Below, one piece after another: positions 1 through 5,255 of a DNA stretch of 10,336 bases. The notes below the pieces were generated by a model. That model searched no databases, was not told the DNA's origin, and worked only from the letters and a program-made list of their open reading frames with translations. Each line of letters opens with the position of its first letter. The first letter of the stretch is position 1. The translations under genes were made by a program, and so were the position numbers. This DNA comes from Treponema sp. (GTDB taxonomy: Bacteria > Spirochaetota > Spirochaetia > Treponematales > Treponemataceae), in assembly GCA_016293645.1 (NCBI GenBank), contig JAEDDW010000062.1, positions 1-10,336 of the forward strand, read 5' to 3'.

Positions 1-2
1 GT

Positions 3-212
3 AGCGATATTATTTTGAATTATCTTAAAAAGAATGATTCAATCGACTGTGTTAAGGCTTTTGAAAAGAAGGCAGGTGATGATTATGAAAGTTATTCTGA
101 ATGGCTGGGAGTCAAGAATCTGGACATTACTTACTTTAACAAAAACGCTGTAAACAAATCTCTCAAGAAAGAAATAAAAGCAATTGATAAAGCTTATAAA
201 ACTATGGAGTAG
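3..212 (+). CDS. C-terminal part of an unrecognised protein, cut by the left edge
   Basis: The frame is open from the left edge (codons AGC GAT ATT ATT) and ends in TAG at 210-212, so only about 69 C-terminal residues are visible. A TTG at 15-17 could be read as a start, but the frame continues upstream and no ribosome-binding site is visible, so I treat this as the tail of a longer gene. The visible part is soluble, charged and lysine-rich, with a YESYSEWLG stretch and a probably helical C-terminus. I do not recognise a family. What follows is mobile-element debris, so the gene may sit at the edge of an island. Confidence 0.45.
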   Translation, partial: SDIILNYLKKNDSIDCVKAFEKKAGDDYESYSEWLGVKNLDITYFNKNAVNKSLKKEIKAIDKAYKTME

Positions 213-317
213 ACAATTATCAGCAAATGGAAATTACTTATGTAAACCAAAAATCCCGACGACGCTCAATTTCTGCCCCTCTATGCAAATATAGTTGTCA
301 CCTAGAGAGGTGGCAAA

Positions 318-383
318 ATGAAATATACAACAAGTTTTAGGAACTCGGTGTTGAAGAAGATTCTTCCGCCGTCGAATCCTTGA
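318..383 (+). pseudogene. 5' remnant of an IS3-type transposase orfA
   Basis: An ATG at 318, preceded by GAGAGGTGG at 305-313, opens a 21-codon frame ending in TGA at 381-383. The peptide begins MKYTTSFRNSVLKKILPP, which I recognise as the usual opening of IS3-family OrfA proteins of the helix-turn-helix type. The helix-turn-helix that should follow is absent, because the frame runs straight into unrelated AT-rich DNA. A short hairpin (CACCT, four-base loop, AGGTG at 299-312) overlaps the ribosome-binding site. The DNA just upstream (about 240-317) may be the left end of the element, but I could not find a terminal repeat that convincingly matches the right-hand remnant near 2475-2504. Family identification is from memory of related proteins. 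Confidence 0.6.
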
Positions 384-388
384 CCAAA

Positions 389-476
389 GCCGAACGGCTA
401 AATTATAATGTAATTATCAAAAATAAGCCGTTCGCCTAAATTCTGTAATAAACAACAAAATTTCGCCGAACGACTA
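389..476 (+). promoter_or_regulatory. Three copies of a 12-bp motif upstream of hipB; possible operator
   Basis: GCCGAACGGCTA at 389-400 recurs as GCCGAACGACTA at 465-476 (11 of 12 identical). An inverted copy, AAGCCGTTCGCC, lies at 425-436 (10 of 12). The first two face each other and can form a hairpin with 9 continuous pairs (391-399 with 426-434) around an AT-rich loop. That loop itself holds a small ATAAT/ATTAT stem (405-409 with 413-417). The third copy lies 24 bp before the hipB start. Position and symmetry suggest an autoregulatory operator for HipB or HipBA. No T-run follows, so a terminator is unlikely, and no strong -35/-10 pair is recognisable. Confidence 0.45.
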
Positions 477-500
477 ATATTCATCTTTTGGGAAAGGATT

Positions 501-719
501 ATGAAAATAACTGATGCTGCATCCTTAGGAAATGCAATCCGTTCACGAAGAAAAGAACTTAAATATACTCAGGGTTATATTTCCGAAATCACAGGATTAA
601 GCGTCAGCTTTTTATCAGATCTTGAAAACGGAAAACCGACAGCAGAAATCGGAAAAACAATCGAAGTAATCAATCTTCTTGGTCTTGATATTTTAGTGGA
701 GGCCAGGGGAGATGAGTAA
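501..719 (+). CDS. hipB: HipB-type antitoxin, HTH_3/Xre family
   Basis: A 72-residue DNA-binding protein with a Cro/CI-type helix-turn-helix at about residues 23-44 (TQGYISEITGLSVSFLSDLE). A 'GLDILVEARG' tail resembles the strand-forming C-terminus of HipB proteins. In characterised HipBA systems HipB dimerises, binds operator palindromes and holds the HipA kinase inactive. The start follows GGAAAGG at 491-497. The last codons overlap the next gene by 8 bp (712-719), the usual translational coupling of antitoxin and toxin. It is somewhat shorter than the E. coli protein (88 aa), as in many HipB homologues. Three copies of a 12-bp motif just upstream are candidate autoregulatory sites. The pairing with an intact hipA makes the call firm. 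Confidence 0.9.
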   Translation: MKITDAASLGNAIRSRRKELKYTQGYISEITGLSVSFLSDLENGKPTAEIGKTIEVINLLGLDILVEARGDE

Positions 720-2016
720 TTTTTCTTTAACCGTCCTTATTGAAATAAACGGTGTAATGACAAAAACTGGTTCCATTACTGGCACTGACTATAAGGATGC
801 AGTGTTTGCATATGATGATTCATATACGGCTGAAAAGAATCATCGACCAATCTCCATAAGTCTTCCACTTTCTAAAAAGCCATTTTCAGCAGAATCAACA
901 AGAAATTATTTTGAAGGTCTTTTACCTGAAGGTTTCACTCGTAAAAGCATTGCTGATTCTATGCATTCAGATCCTGATGATTATATTTCAATTTTAAGAG
1001 AACTGGGCCGTGAATGTCTTGGTGCAATTCAGATAGTAGATGAATCAATTCGAACTGTTGAAGCAGATTATAAAGAACTTTCAAAAAAGGAAGTTAAGGC
1101 TCTGGCAAAAGAGGGAGCGAGTCTTGCGGCAAATCTTGTAATCCAGTCTCATCTTTCGCTTACAGGGGCTTCTGGAAAAACCGGTTTATACTATGATGAA
1201 AAAAAGAAAAAATGGTATCAGCCAGTTGGTTCCGCTCCAAGCAATTATATTGTAAAACAAAGCCATGTCAGATTAAGCAACATTGTTGTAAATGAACAGT
1301 TATGTCTTCTGACTGCAAAAAAACTTGGAATTGATGTTCCAGAAAGTTTCGTTGTTCAGACAGGAAAAAACAAAACTGAAGATGCTGACATCTTGTTTGC
1401 GACAAAAAGATTTGACCGCGTAGTTACTGACGATTCTAGAAAGGTAAAAGATTTGCCTGTTCCATACAGACTTCATCAGGAAGATTTTGCTCAAGCCCTT
1501 GGAATCAATTCTTCTCAGAAGTATGAAAAAAACGGTGAGCATTATCTTAAACAAATGTTCAATATTATCCGCTCATATTCTGCAAATCCGATTGAAGACC
1601 AGTTTAAACTGTGGCGGATTACTGTATTCAATTTTCTCATCGGTAACACTGACAATCACATTAAAAACTATTCTCTTCTATATAATAAGGATTTACGAAC
1701 AGTGAGACTTGCACCATGTTATGATGTTGTGGCTACCAGAGTTTATAAAACTGATATAAATGAAATGTCCCTCAGCATCAACGGAAAACTCAACATGGAT
1801 GAAGTTACAAGAGCTGATTTTGAACTTGAGGCTAAATCATGTGGACTTGGAACTAAACCTGCCATGAAGATTTATGAAGAAGTTCAAAATGGACTACTTG
1901 ATGCATTGAAGGAAAGTGCAGAAGAGCTGGAAGAAAAAGGTTTTGCCCAGGCTGGTGAAATTGCTGATAAAATAAAGAGACGAGGAGTAATTCATCATGA
2001 TAATAGAAACAAATAG
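712..2016 (+). CDS. hipA: HipA-type serine/threonine kinase toxin
   Basis: A 434-residue HipA, full length for the family (E. coli HipA is 440). The N-terminal HipA_N domain spans about 5-108. The kinase-fold HipA_C domain spans about 145-400. Visible motifs are SLTGASGKTGL at 149-159, corresponding to the segment around the autophosphorylated Ser150 of E. coli (here Ser149); KRFDR at 232-236; HQEDFAQALG at 255-264; the catalytic loop GNTDNHIKN at 311-319 with Asp314; and the metal-binding LAPCYDV at 333-339 with Asp338. Characterised HipA proteins phosphorylate aminoacyl-tRNA synthetases such as GltX and arrest translation; the target here is unknown. All catalytic residues are present, so it should be active. 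The start overlaps hipB and has GGAGG/AGGGGAG upstream. Its 3' end overlaps a decayed acetyltransferase gene. Confidence 0.93.
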   Translation: MSNFSLTVLIEINGVMTKTGSITGTDYKDAVFAYDDSYTAEKNHRPISISLPLSKKPFSAESTRNYFEGLLPEGFTRKSIADSMHSDPDDYISILRELGRECLGAIQIVDESIRTVEADYKELSKKEVKALAKEGASLAANLVIQSHLSLTGASGKTGLYYDEKKKKWYQPVGSAPSNYIVKQSHVRLSNIVVNEQLCLLTAKKLGIDVPESFVVQTGKNKTEDADILFATKRFDRVVTDDSRKVKDLPVPYRLHQEDFAQALGINSSQKYEKNGEHYLKQMFNIIRSYSANPIEDQFKLWRITVFNFLIGNTDNHIKNYSLLYNKDLRTVRLAPCYDVVATRVYKTDINEMSLSINGKLNMDEVTRADFELEAKSCGLGTKPAMKIYEEVQNGLLDALKESAEELEEKGFAQAGEIADKIKRRGVIHHDNRNK

Positions 2017-2361
2017 ACTTTGTATTGAAAGAAACAGAGGAATTCATTGTCGACTGCGGAATTTCAATCCAGGATATTGACGGTGAACTTCTTCTTGAAA
2101 TCGGCTACAACATTCATAAAGAATACTGGCGCCGTGGATTTGCAAAAGAAGCTTGCCCATGCTGTCCGAGACTGGGTTTTCACAAATACGGACTACAACG
2201 AGATTTATTCCTGCATGAAATACACAAACGCAGGTTCTTATTCAACAGCCATTGCAATCGGCATGCGGAAAGTAAAGGAATATCTTGACCCAAAAAACTA
2301 TGTTTCCTGTGCCTATTCCATCAAGCGTGCAGACTGGGAAAAAGTCTCGGGGAATTTGTAA
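1997..2361 (+). pseudogene. Broken GNAT (RimJ/RimL-like) N-acetyltransferase
   Basis: Three pieces of one acetyltransferase can be read in three frames. The ATG at 1997, inside the hipA 3' end, gives MIIETNRLCI, the typical RimJ/RimL-like opening. From about 2025 another frame gives KETEEFIVDCGISIQ and then EIGYNIHKEYWRRGFAKEA, the acetyl-CoA-binding motif A region. An extra T in GCTTGCC (2151-2157) then shifts the reading to a third frame, giving AHAVRDWVF, SYSTAIAIGMRKV and AYSIKRADWEK to the stop at 2359-2361. About 60 residues expected between the first and second pieces are missing. The end runs into an IS3 orfB fragment at about 2343, so the natural stop has probably been replaced. The gene cannot make a working enzyme. 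Before decay it was probably co-transcribed with hipBA. Confidence 0.8.
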
Positions 2362-2474
2362 AGTTCTTCAATAGTGAAAGGATTCATCAGGGGTTGGACT
2401 ACAAAACTCCGGATGAAGTTTACGAAGCAGGTTTGATAACAAACAGATTGAAGACAAAACCTATGGCTGCTTAA
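2343..2474 (+). pseudogene. 3' remnant of an IS3-family transposase orfB
   Basis: In the frame ending TAA at 2472-2474 the sequence reads EFVKFFNSERIHQGLDYKTP, then DEVYEAG. This is the conserved C-terminal end of the IS3-family integrase (rve) domain, where the Y/F-N-x-E-R-x-H-Q-x-L-x-Y-x-TP-x-E-x-Y pattern follows the catalytic glutamate. Only about 40 residues survive; the catalytic DDE core and orfA are missing. Its 5' boundary is inside the last codons of the broken acetyltransferase. It has the same orientation as the orfA start at 318, so the two fragments could be the ends of one element whose middle was replaced by hipBA and the GNAT gene, or of two separate elements. Confidence 0.75.
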
Positions 2475-2627
2475 TTCGTTATTTTTGGGAAAAAGTGTCT
2501 GGGCAAAGGGCTTAGCATAAACGGCAAGGCAGTTCTTCACGAAGATTATACCGATGCCGTAAAGCTTGCCCTGGAAGTTTACGAAAAGTTCAAGAAGATG
2601 AACAAGAGTTTTGATGAAAACAATTAG
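2475..2627 (+). pseudogene. C-terminal tail of an unrecognised gene, fused to the IS right end
   Basis: Directly after the orfB stop the same frame stays open to TAG at 2625-2627. The first part (about 2475-2504, containing TTTTTGGGAAAAAGTGTCTG) looks like the outer end of an IS3/IS150-type element rather than host coding sequence; this is a judgement from general appearance. The rest encodes GLSINGKAVLHEDYTDAVKL followed by a Lys-rich helix ending KSFDENN. It has the codon pattern of a real gene but no start of its own. I do not recognise the family. The simplest reading is the tail of a chromosomal gene interrupted by the element, which would place the right junction near 2504. Confidence 0.45.
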
Positions 2628-2665
2628 ATTGCAACAGGCTATTCCTCAAACTTTCTTTAAAATTA

Positions 2666-2674
2666 TGGTATAAT
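2666..2674 (+). promoter_or_regulatory. Extended -10 promoter element (TGGTATAAT)
   Basis: TGG-TATAAT at 2666-2674 is a consensus extended -10 box. No good -35 is visible 16-18 bp upstream. It lies only six bases before the ATG of the decayed rhodanese-like lipoprotein at 2681, so a transcript would start at or next to the start codon and be almost leaderless. The surrounding GATATAATGATTT-like context resembles the cupin promoter at 5388-5393. Confidence 0.5.
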
Positions 2675-2680
2675 GATTTT

Positions 2681-2843
2681 ATGAGAAAATACTTTTCCTT
2701 ATTAAGGATGCTTACGGCTTTTGTTTTGTCTTCATGCTTTGCAGAACAGAAGCATGGCAAGCCAGAAGCTGGTTGATTTTGGATATGCTGATGTCGTTGA
2801 ATTCGGCGGGATTATTTCCTATAACGGGCCGGTAGAAAAATAA
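2681..2843 (+). pseudogene. Rhodanese-like lipoprotein with its middle deleted
   Basis: The ATG at 2681 begins a 32-codon frame with a lipoprotein signal peptide: a charged start (MRKYFSLLR), a hydrophobic run and the lipobox LSSC at about residues 16-19. It stops at a TGA at about 2777. A second, overlapping frame from about 2754 to TAA at 2841-2843 reads SQKLVDFGYADVVEFGGI followed by ISYNGPVEK. This matches the C-terminal end of single-domain rhodaneses (the 'A-x-x-L-x-x-x-G-Y-x-x-V-x-x-x-GG' helix and strand). The catalytic cysteine loop and about 80-90 residues between the two parts are missing, and the frames differ, so this is a deletion remnant of an exported sulfurtransferase-like lipoprotein. 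It abuts a repeat cluster, which may have mediated the loss. Confidence 0.65.
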
Positions 2844-2851
2844 AGGCAGGT

Positions 2852-3061
2852 GGATTGCTTCGTCGCAAGCTCCTCGCAATGACGAGAGCTTTTCATGTCC
2901 TCGCAGTGACGGGGACCTTTCATGGCATCGCAGTGACTAAGAGGTCGTCATCGCGAGCAAAGCGCGGCGATCCATTCATGCCTTGCTCCACGTGGGCGTG
3001 GATTGCTTCGTCGCAAGCTCCTCGCAATGACGGGGACCTTTATTCCCTTCGCAATGACGGG
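2852..3061. repeat. Cluster of GTCATTGCGAG-type repeats with 27-bp tandem units
   Basis: This gene-free stretch is built from related repeat pieces. A half-element at 2852-2883 (GGATTGCTTCGTCGCAAG onward to AATGAC) matches the right half of the full palindromic element at 2947-3031. From its end runs a 27-bp tandem unit starting CCTCGCARTGACG: 2872-2898, 2899-2925 and a partial third copy at 2926-2937. The unit reappears after the full element at 3020-3046, with another partial copy at 3047-3061. A frame stays open through this region on the plus strand, but it encodes only repeat-derived, low-complexity Arg/Ala/Ser-rich sequence and is not a gene. Confidence 0.8.
2947..3031 (+). repeat. 85-bp palindromic (MITE/REP-like) element, copy 1
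   Basis: The element begins GTCATCGCGAG and ends CTCGCAATGAC, which are near-perfect inverted ends. The left arm (GCGAGCAAAGCGCGGCGATC) and right arm (TTGCTTCGTCGCAAGC) can each fold locally. A second copy lies in inverted orientation at 5256-5341. Between the two copies the first 42 bases differ at 3 positions, the last 30 are identical, and only the 13-14-bp centre differs. It carries no open frame. The type is widespread in several bacterial groups as dispersed intergenic repeats; mobility is inferred. Confidence 0.8.
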
Positions 3062-3069
3062 AGGTGTTT

Positions 3070-3498
3070 TTACTTTATTGGCTTAAAGATCATGCCGCCA
3101 GAAGTTTCTTCGTGATGGTGATGCTCGCCGTGGTGGTTGCACTTTGCATCAGGATTGTCCCTGAGCTTTCCTTCAAGAAAAAGTTTTACGGCTTCATCAG
3201 GTGAACCTGTGATTCCTGCCAGCTGCTGGATTCCTGCGCTGTTCAAGGCATCTATGGCACCCTGACCGCGGTTCCCCAAAATCAGGATTTGGATTCCAAG
3301 ATTTTTAAGGTAGGTTGCAAGATCGTGGTGTCCAAATCCGCCGTTGTCGATGACTTCCGATTTTACAATTTTTCCGTCTTCGATTGTGTAGATTTTAAAA
3401 TTCTGCGTTTTTCCAAAATGCTGGAAAATTGTTTCGCTTGATGAATCATAAGTTGCTGCAATTTTCCCGTTCTTGAATTCGTTCAAATTCATCTTCAT
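3070..3498 (-). CDS. NifX/NifB C-domain-like (FeMo-co biosynthesis superfamily) protein with His-rich tail
   Basis: A 142-residue protein of the dinitrogenase iron-molybdenum cofactor superfamily. The single domain spans about 9-112: an N-terminal strand (GKIAATYDSS), HFGKTQNF at 27-34, GGFGHHDLATYL at 53-64, GNRGQGAIDAL at 75-85 and GITGSPDEAVKLFLEGKL at 95-112. The tail has CNHHGEHHHHEE at 120-131, a probable metal-binding segment. In nitrogen fixers such domains carry FeMo-co or its precursors. Stand-alone members are common in anaerobes that lack nitrogenase, and their role there is unclear (metal-cluster carriage or metal-linked sensing). No nif genes are nearby. Its ATG overlaps the perR stop (ATGA), with AGGGGA upstream, so it is translationally coupled to perR and probably under the same peroxide or metal control. 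Confidence 0.85.
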   Translation of the reverse strand: MKMNLNEFKNGKIAATYDSSSETIFQHFGKTQNFKIYTIEDGKIVKSEVIDNGGFGHHDLATYLKNLGIQILILGNRGQGAIDALNSAGIQQLAGITGSPDEAVKLFLEGKLRDNPDAKCNHHGEHHHHEETSGGMIFKPIK

Positions 3499-3899
3499 TT
3501 CCCCTGTGTGTTTTTATTACTGCATTCTGGGCACAAGCCTGTAAAAATAAGGTTGTGGGAATTCAGCGTGAATCCTTCCCTGGACATCAAGCCTGAAATT
3601 TTTGATGCCTTTACCTTTACGCTATCCGGAACATCAAAGAGCCTTGAACATCCATCGCAGCAAAAGTGATGGTGTTCGTGCAGGCTGCAGTCGTAATGGT
3701 CCGAACCGTTGGGTACGCGGATCTTCAGGATTTCTCCCGTATCTGAAAGAAACCCCAGATTCCTGTAGACCGTTCCGCGACTTATGTGTTCGTCAATGGA
3801 ACGGGCTGTCTCGTAAATTTCCTCTGCAGTTGGATGAGAAAAATTATCCTTCATTATATCAAGGATGATTTTTCTCTGGGCCGTATTTCTGACCTGCAT
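3495..3899 (-). CDS. perR: PerR-type peroxide-sensing repressor, Fur family
   Basis: A 134-residue Fur-family regulator with an N-terminal winged helix (HPTAEEIYETAR at 22-33, recognition helix around SRGTVYRNLGFL at 40-51) and a C-terminal metal-binding dimerisation domain. The structural zinc site is C81-x2-C84 and C123-x2-C126. Aligned by eye to B. subtilis PerR, all five regulatory-metal ligands are present: His22, Asp70, His76, His78 and Asp89. The last corresponds to Asp104, which separates peroxide-sensing PerR from Fur-like proteins. PerR represses peroxide-defence genes until iron-catalysed histidine oxidation releases it. The gene starts 9 bp after the stop of the rubrerythrin fusion, in the same operon, so it probably represses its own expression. 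The Shine-Dalgarno sequence (GGCGGG) is weak and overlaps the upstream stop, suggesting coupled translation. Confidence 0.85.
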   Translation of the reverse strand: MQVRNTAQRKIILDIMKDNFSHPTAEEIYETARSIDEHISRGTVYRNLGFLSDTGEILKIRVPNGSDHYDCSLHEHHHFCCDGCSRLFDVPDSVKVKASKISGLMSREGFTLNSHNLIFTGLCPECSNKNTQGK

Positions 3900-3908
3900 T
3901 TTTCCCGC

Positions 3909-5114
3909 CTAGTAGTTTTCAGCGTGTACTTCAAAGTATGATTTTGGATGTGCACAAACAGGACAGGTTTCTGGAGCCTTTGTTCCAACAACGATGTGTC
4001 CACAGTTGCGGCATTCCCAAACCTTTACTTCCGACTTTTCGAATACTGCTGCTGTTTCAACATTCTTAAGAAGGGCACGATAGCGTTCTTCGTGATGCTT
4101 TTCGATTGCTGCAACTCCGCGGAATTTTTCAGCAAGCTCTTTAAAGCCTTCTGCTTCTGCTGTCTTTGCAAAATCTTCGTACATGTCTGTCCATTCATAG
4201 TTTTCGCCGTCAGCAGCTGCCTTAAGATTTTCTGCGGTTGTTCCAAGCTCACCAAGTTCCTTGAACCACATCTTTGCATGTTCCTTTTCGTTTTCTGCTG
4301 TCTTGAGGAAGAGGGCTGAAATCTGTTCGTAGCCTTCTTTCTTTGCAACTGAAGCAAAGTATGTGTACTTGTTTCTTGCCTGTGATTCTCCTGCAAATGC
4401 TGCCTGGAGATTTTTTTCTGTCTGTGTTCCTGCGTACTTACTCATAGTAGTTACCTCTTTCTGTGTGTTTGTATTGTTTTCAGCTGCAATTGCAACTGTT
4501 GTGTCATAAATGGGTTCAAAATCTTCTGCCGGATGACCGCAAAGTGGGCATGTAAAATCCTTTGGAAGTTCAGGATTCATATATTCGTATCCGCAGATTT
4601 TGCAGCGCCAGCCGATGATTTTCTTTCCTGTGTTTGCAACAGGTTTTGGCTTAATGTTGTTCTGATAGTCGGCATAAGTCAAAGGGGCATTTGAATTAAG
4701 AACTTCTGCTTCAACTACTTCTGCAATAAAGAGTGTGTGGGTTCCAAGATCTTCTTTTGAAAGAACCTTGCATTCAAGAAGGGAACAGGTGCTCTTTGTA
4801 ATGTATGGAATGCCGTTTTTGTTTGTCTCGTAAGGGAAAGATCCAAACTTGTCGGCATCTCTTCCGCTCTGCATCCCGAAGTTTTTGATCAGGTCAAAAC
4901 TGCAGGTGCTGTCTAAAATTGAAAGGGTGAACTCTCCGCTTTCCTTGATCATGTCGCATGTAAGATTTCTGTTCAAAACGGAAATTGCAATCCTTGTAGG
5001 ATCTGAAGCAACCTGCATGCAGGTATTTGTGATGCAGGCATTGATTTTGCCATTGCTCTTTGCACCAAGAACAAATACGCCGTAAGAAAGGCTGTAAAAC
5101 GCTTTTGGATTCAT
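3909..5114 (-). CDS. Flavin reductase-rubredoxin-rubrerythrin fusion (Hrb-Rbr), peroxide/O2 detoxification
   Basis: A 401-residue, four-module protein. Residues 1-155 are an FMN-binding flavin-reductase split barrel. Residues 166-203 are a rubredoxin (C171-x2-C174, C189-x2-C192). Residues 224-360 are the rubrerythrin diiron four-helix domain (FAGES with Glu243, ENEKEH with Glu276 and His279, EKHHEERY at 338-345). Residues 364-401 are the terminal rubredoxin (C368-x2-C371, C384-x2-C387). The first two modules match high-molecular-weight rubredoxin (Hrb of Moorella), an NAD(P)H-to-rubredoxin electron donor; the rest is a normal rubrerythrin, an NADH-linked peroxidase. Joined, they could pass electrons from NAD(P)H through FMN and rubredoxin to peroxide in one cytoplasmic chain. 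The start has AGGAG at a good distance. The 22-residue linker (202-223) is Asn/Thr-rich and contains a second ribosome-binding site. The first gene of a PerR operon. Confidence 0.9.
   Translation of the reverse strand: MNPKAFYSLSYGVFVLGAKSNGKINACITNTCMQVASDPTRIAISVLNRNLTCDMIKESGEFTLSILDSTCSFDLIKNFGMQSGRDADKFGSFPYETNKNGIPYITKSTCSLLECKVLSKEDLGTHTLFIAEVVEAEVLNSNAPLTYADYQNNIKPKPVANTGKKIIGWRCKICGYEYMNPELPKDFTCPLCGHPAEDFEPIYDTTVAIAAENNTNTQKEVTTMSKYAGTQTEKNLQAAFAGESQARNKYTYFASVAKKEGYEQISALFLKTAENEKEHAKMWFKELGELGTTAENLKAAADGENYEWTDMYEDFAKTAEAEGFKELAEKFRGVAAIEKHHEERYRALLKNVETAAVFEKSEVKVWECRNCGHIVVGTKAPETCPVCAHPKSYFEVHAENY
4443..4458 (-). promoter_or_regulatory. Internal ribosome-binding site and ATG for a free rubrerythrin
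   Basis: Within the fusion gene, AGAGG (complement of 4454-4458) stands 8 bases before an in-frame ATG (complement of 4443-4445, codon 224). Translation from it would give a 178-residue protein beginning MSKYAGTQTEKNL, the normal length and N-terminus of a stand-alone rubrerythrin. The linker DNA looks like a former intergenic spacer that became coding when an upstream stop was lost. Confidence 0.6.
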
Positions 5115-5142
5115 AGGGACTCCTGTGTTTGATTTTCTATTG

Positions 5143-5215
5143 GGAATGATTACTGATAATTATATAAAGTTTATACCAGGATCATATTTATGTAAATAGG
5201 AATGATTACTAATAA
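5143..5215 (-). promoter_or_regulatory. Duplicated PerR-box-like sites around the promoter of the oxidative-stress operon
   Basis: GGAATGATTACTGATAA at 5143-5159 and GGAATGATTACTAATAA at 5199-5215 are direct repeats with one mismatch. Read on the minus strand, the second contains TTATTA-G-TAATCA, an inverted repeat of the 6-1-6 form typical of PerR boxes (consensus TTATAATNATTATAA). On the same strand TATAAT (complement of 5159-5164) is a -10 candidate touching the first site, and TGGTATAAA (complement of 5170-5178) is an alternative extended -10; no good -35 is obvious. The leader to the start at 5114 would be about 40 bases. Sites both upstream of and on the promoter fit repression by the PerR encoded in the operon. 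Confidence 0.55.
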
Positions 5216-5255
5216 CAAAAGTTTTAATAAAGCTTATGTCCGCAGAAAGTCTATC

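Noticed and set aside
389..436. Rho-independent terminator
   Set aside because: The hairpin loop is long and AT-rich and no T-run follows the stem.
389..476. Integron attC site (treponemes can carry integrons with toxin-antitoxin cassettes)
   Set aside because: The core sequences do not match RYYYAAC/GTTRRRY (GCCGAAC has a purine at the fourth position), no second site was found after hipA, and no integrase is present.
2852..3061. CRISPR-like array
   Set aside because: Units are contiguous or irregular with no unique spacers of constant length, and no cas gene is nearby.
2855..3115. Open frame of 86 codons on the plus strand
   Set aside because: It runs through the repeat cluster and into the antisense of the NifX-like gene; the peptide is repeat-derived and has no ribosome-binding site.
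3070..3498. Nitrogenase cofactor gene implying nitrogen fixation
   Set aside because: No other nif gene is in the window and stand-alone members of this superfamily are common in non-fixing anaerobes.
4025..4396. Open frame on the minus strand inside the rubrerythrin gene, Gln/Lys-rich
   Set aside because: It is an out-of-frame reading of the diiron domain; composition is unlike a real protein and the true frame has complete motifs.
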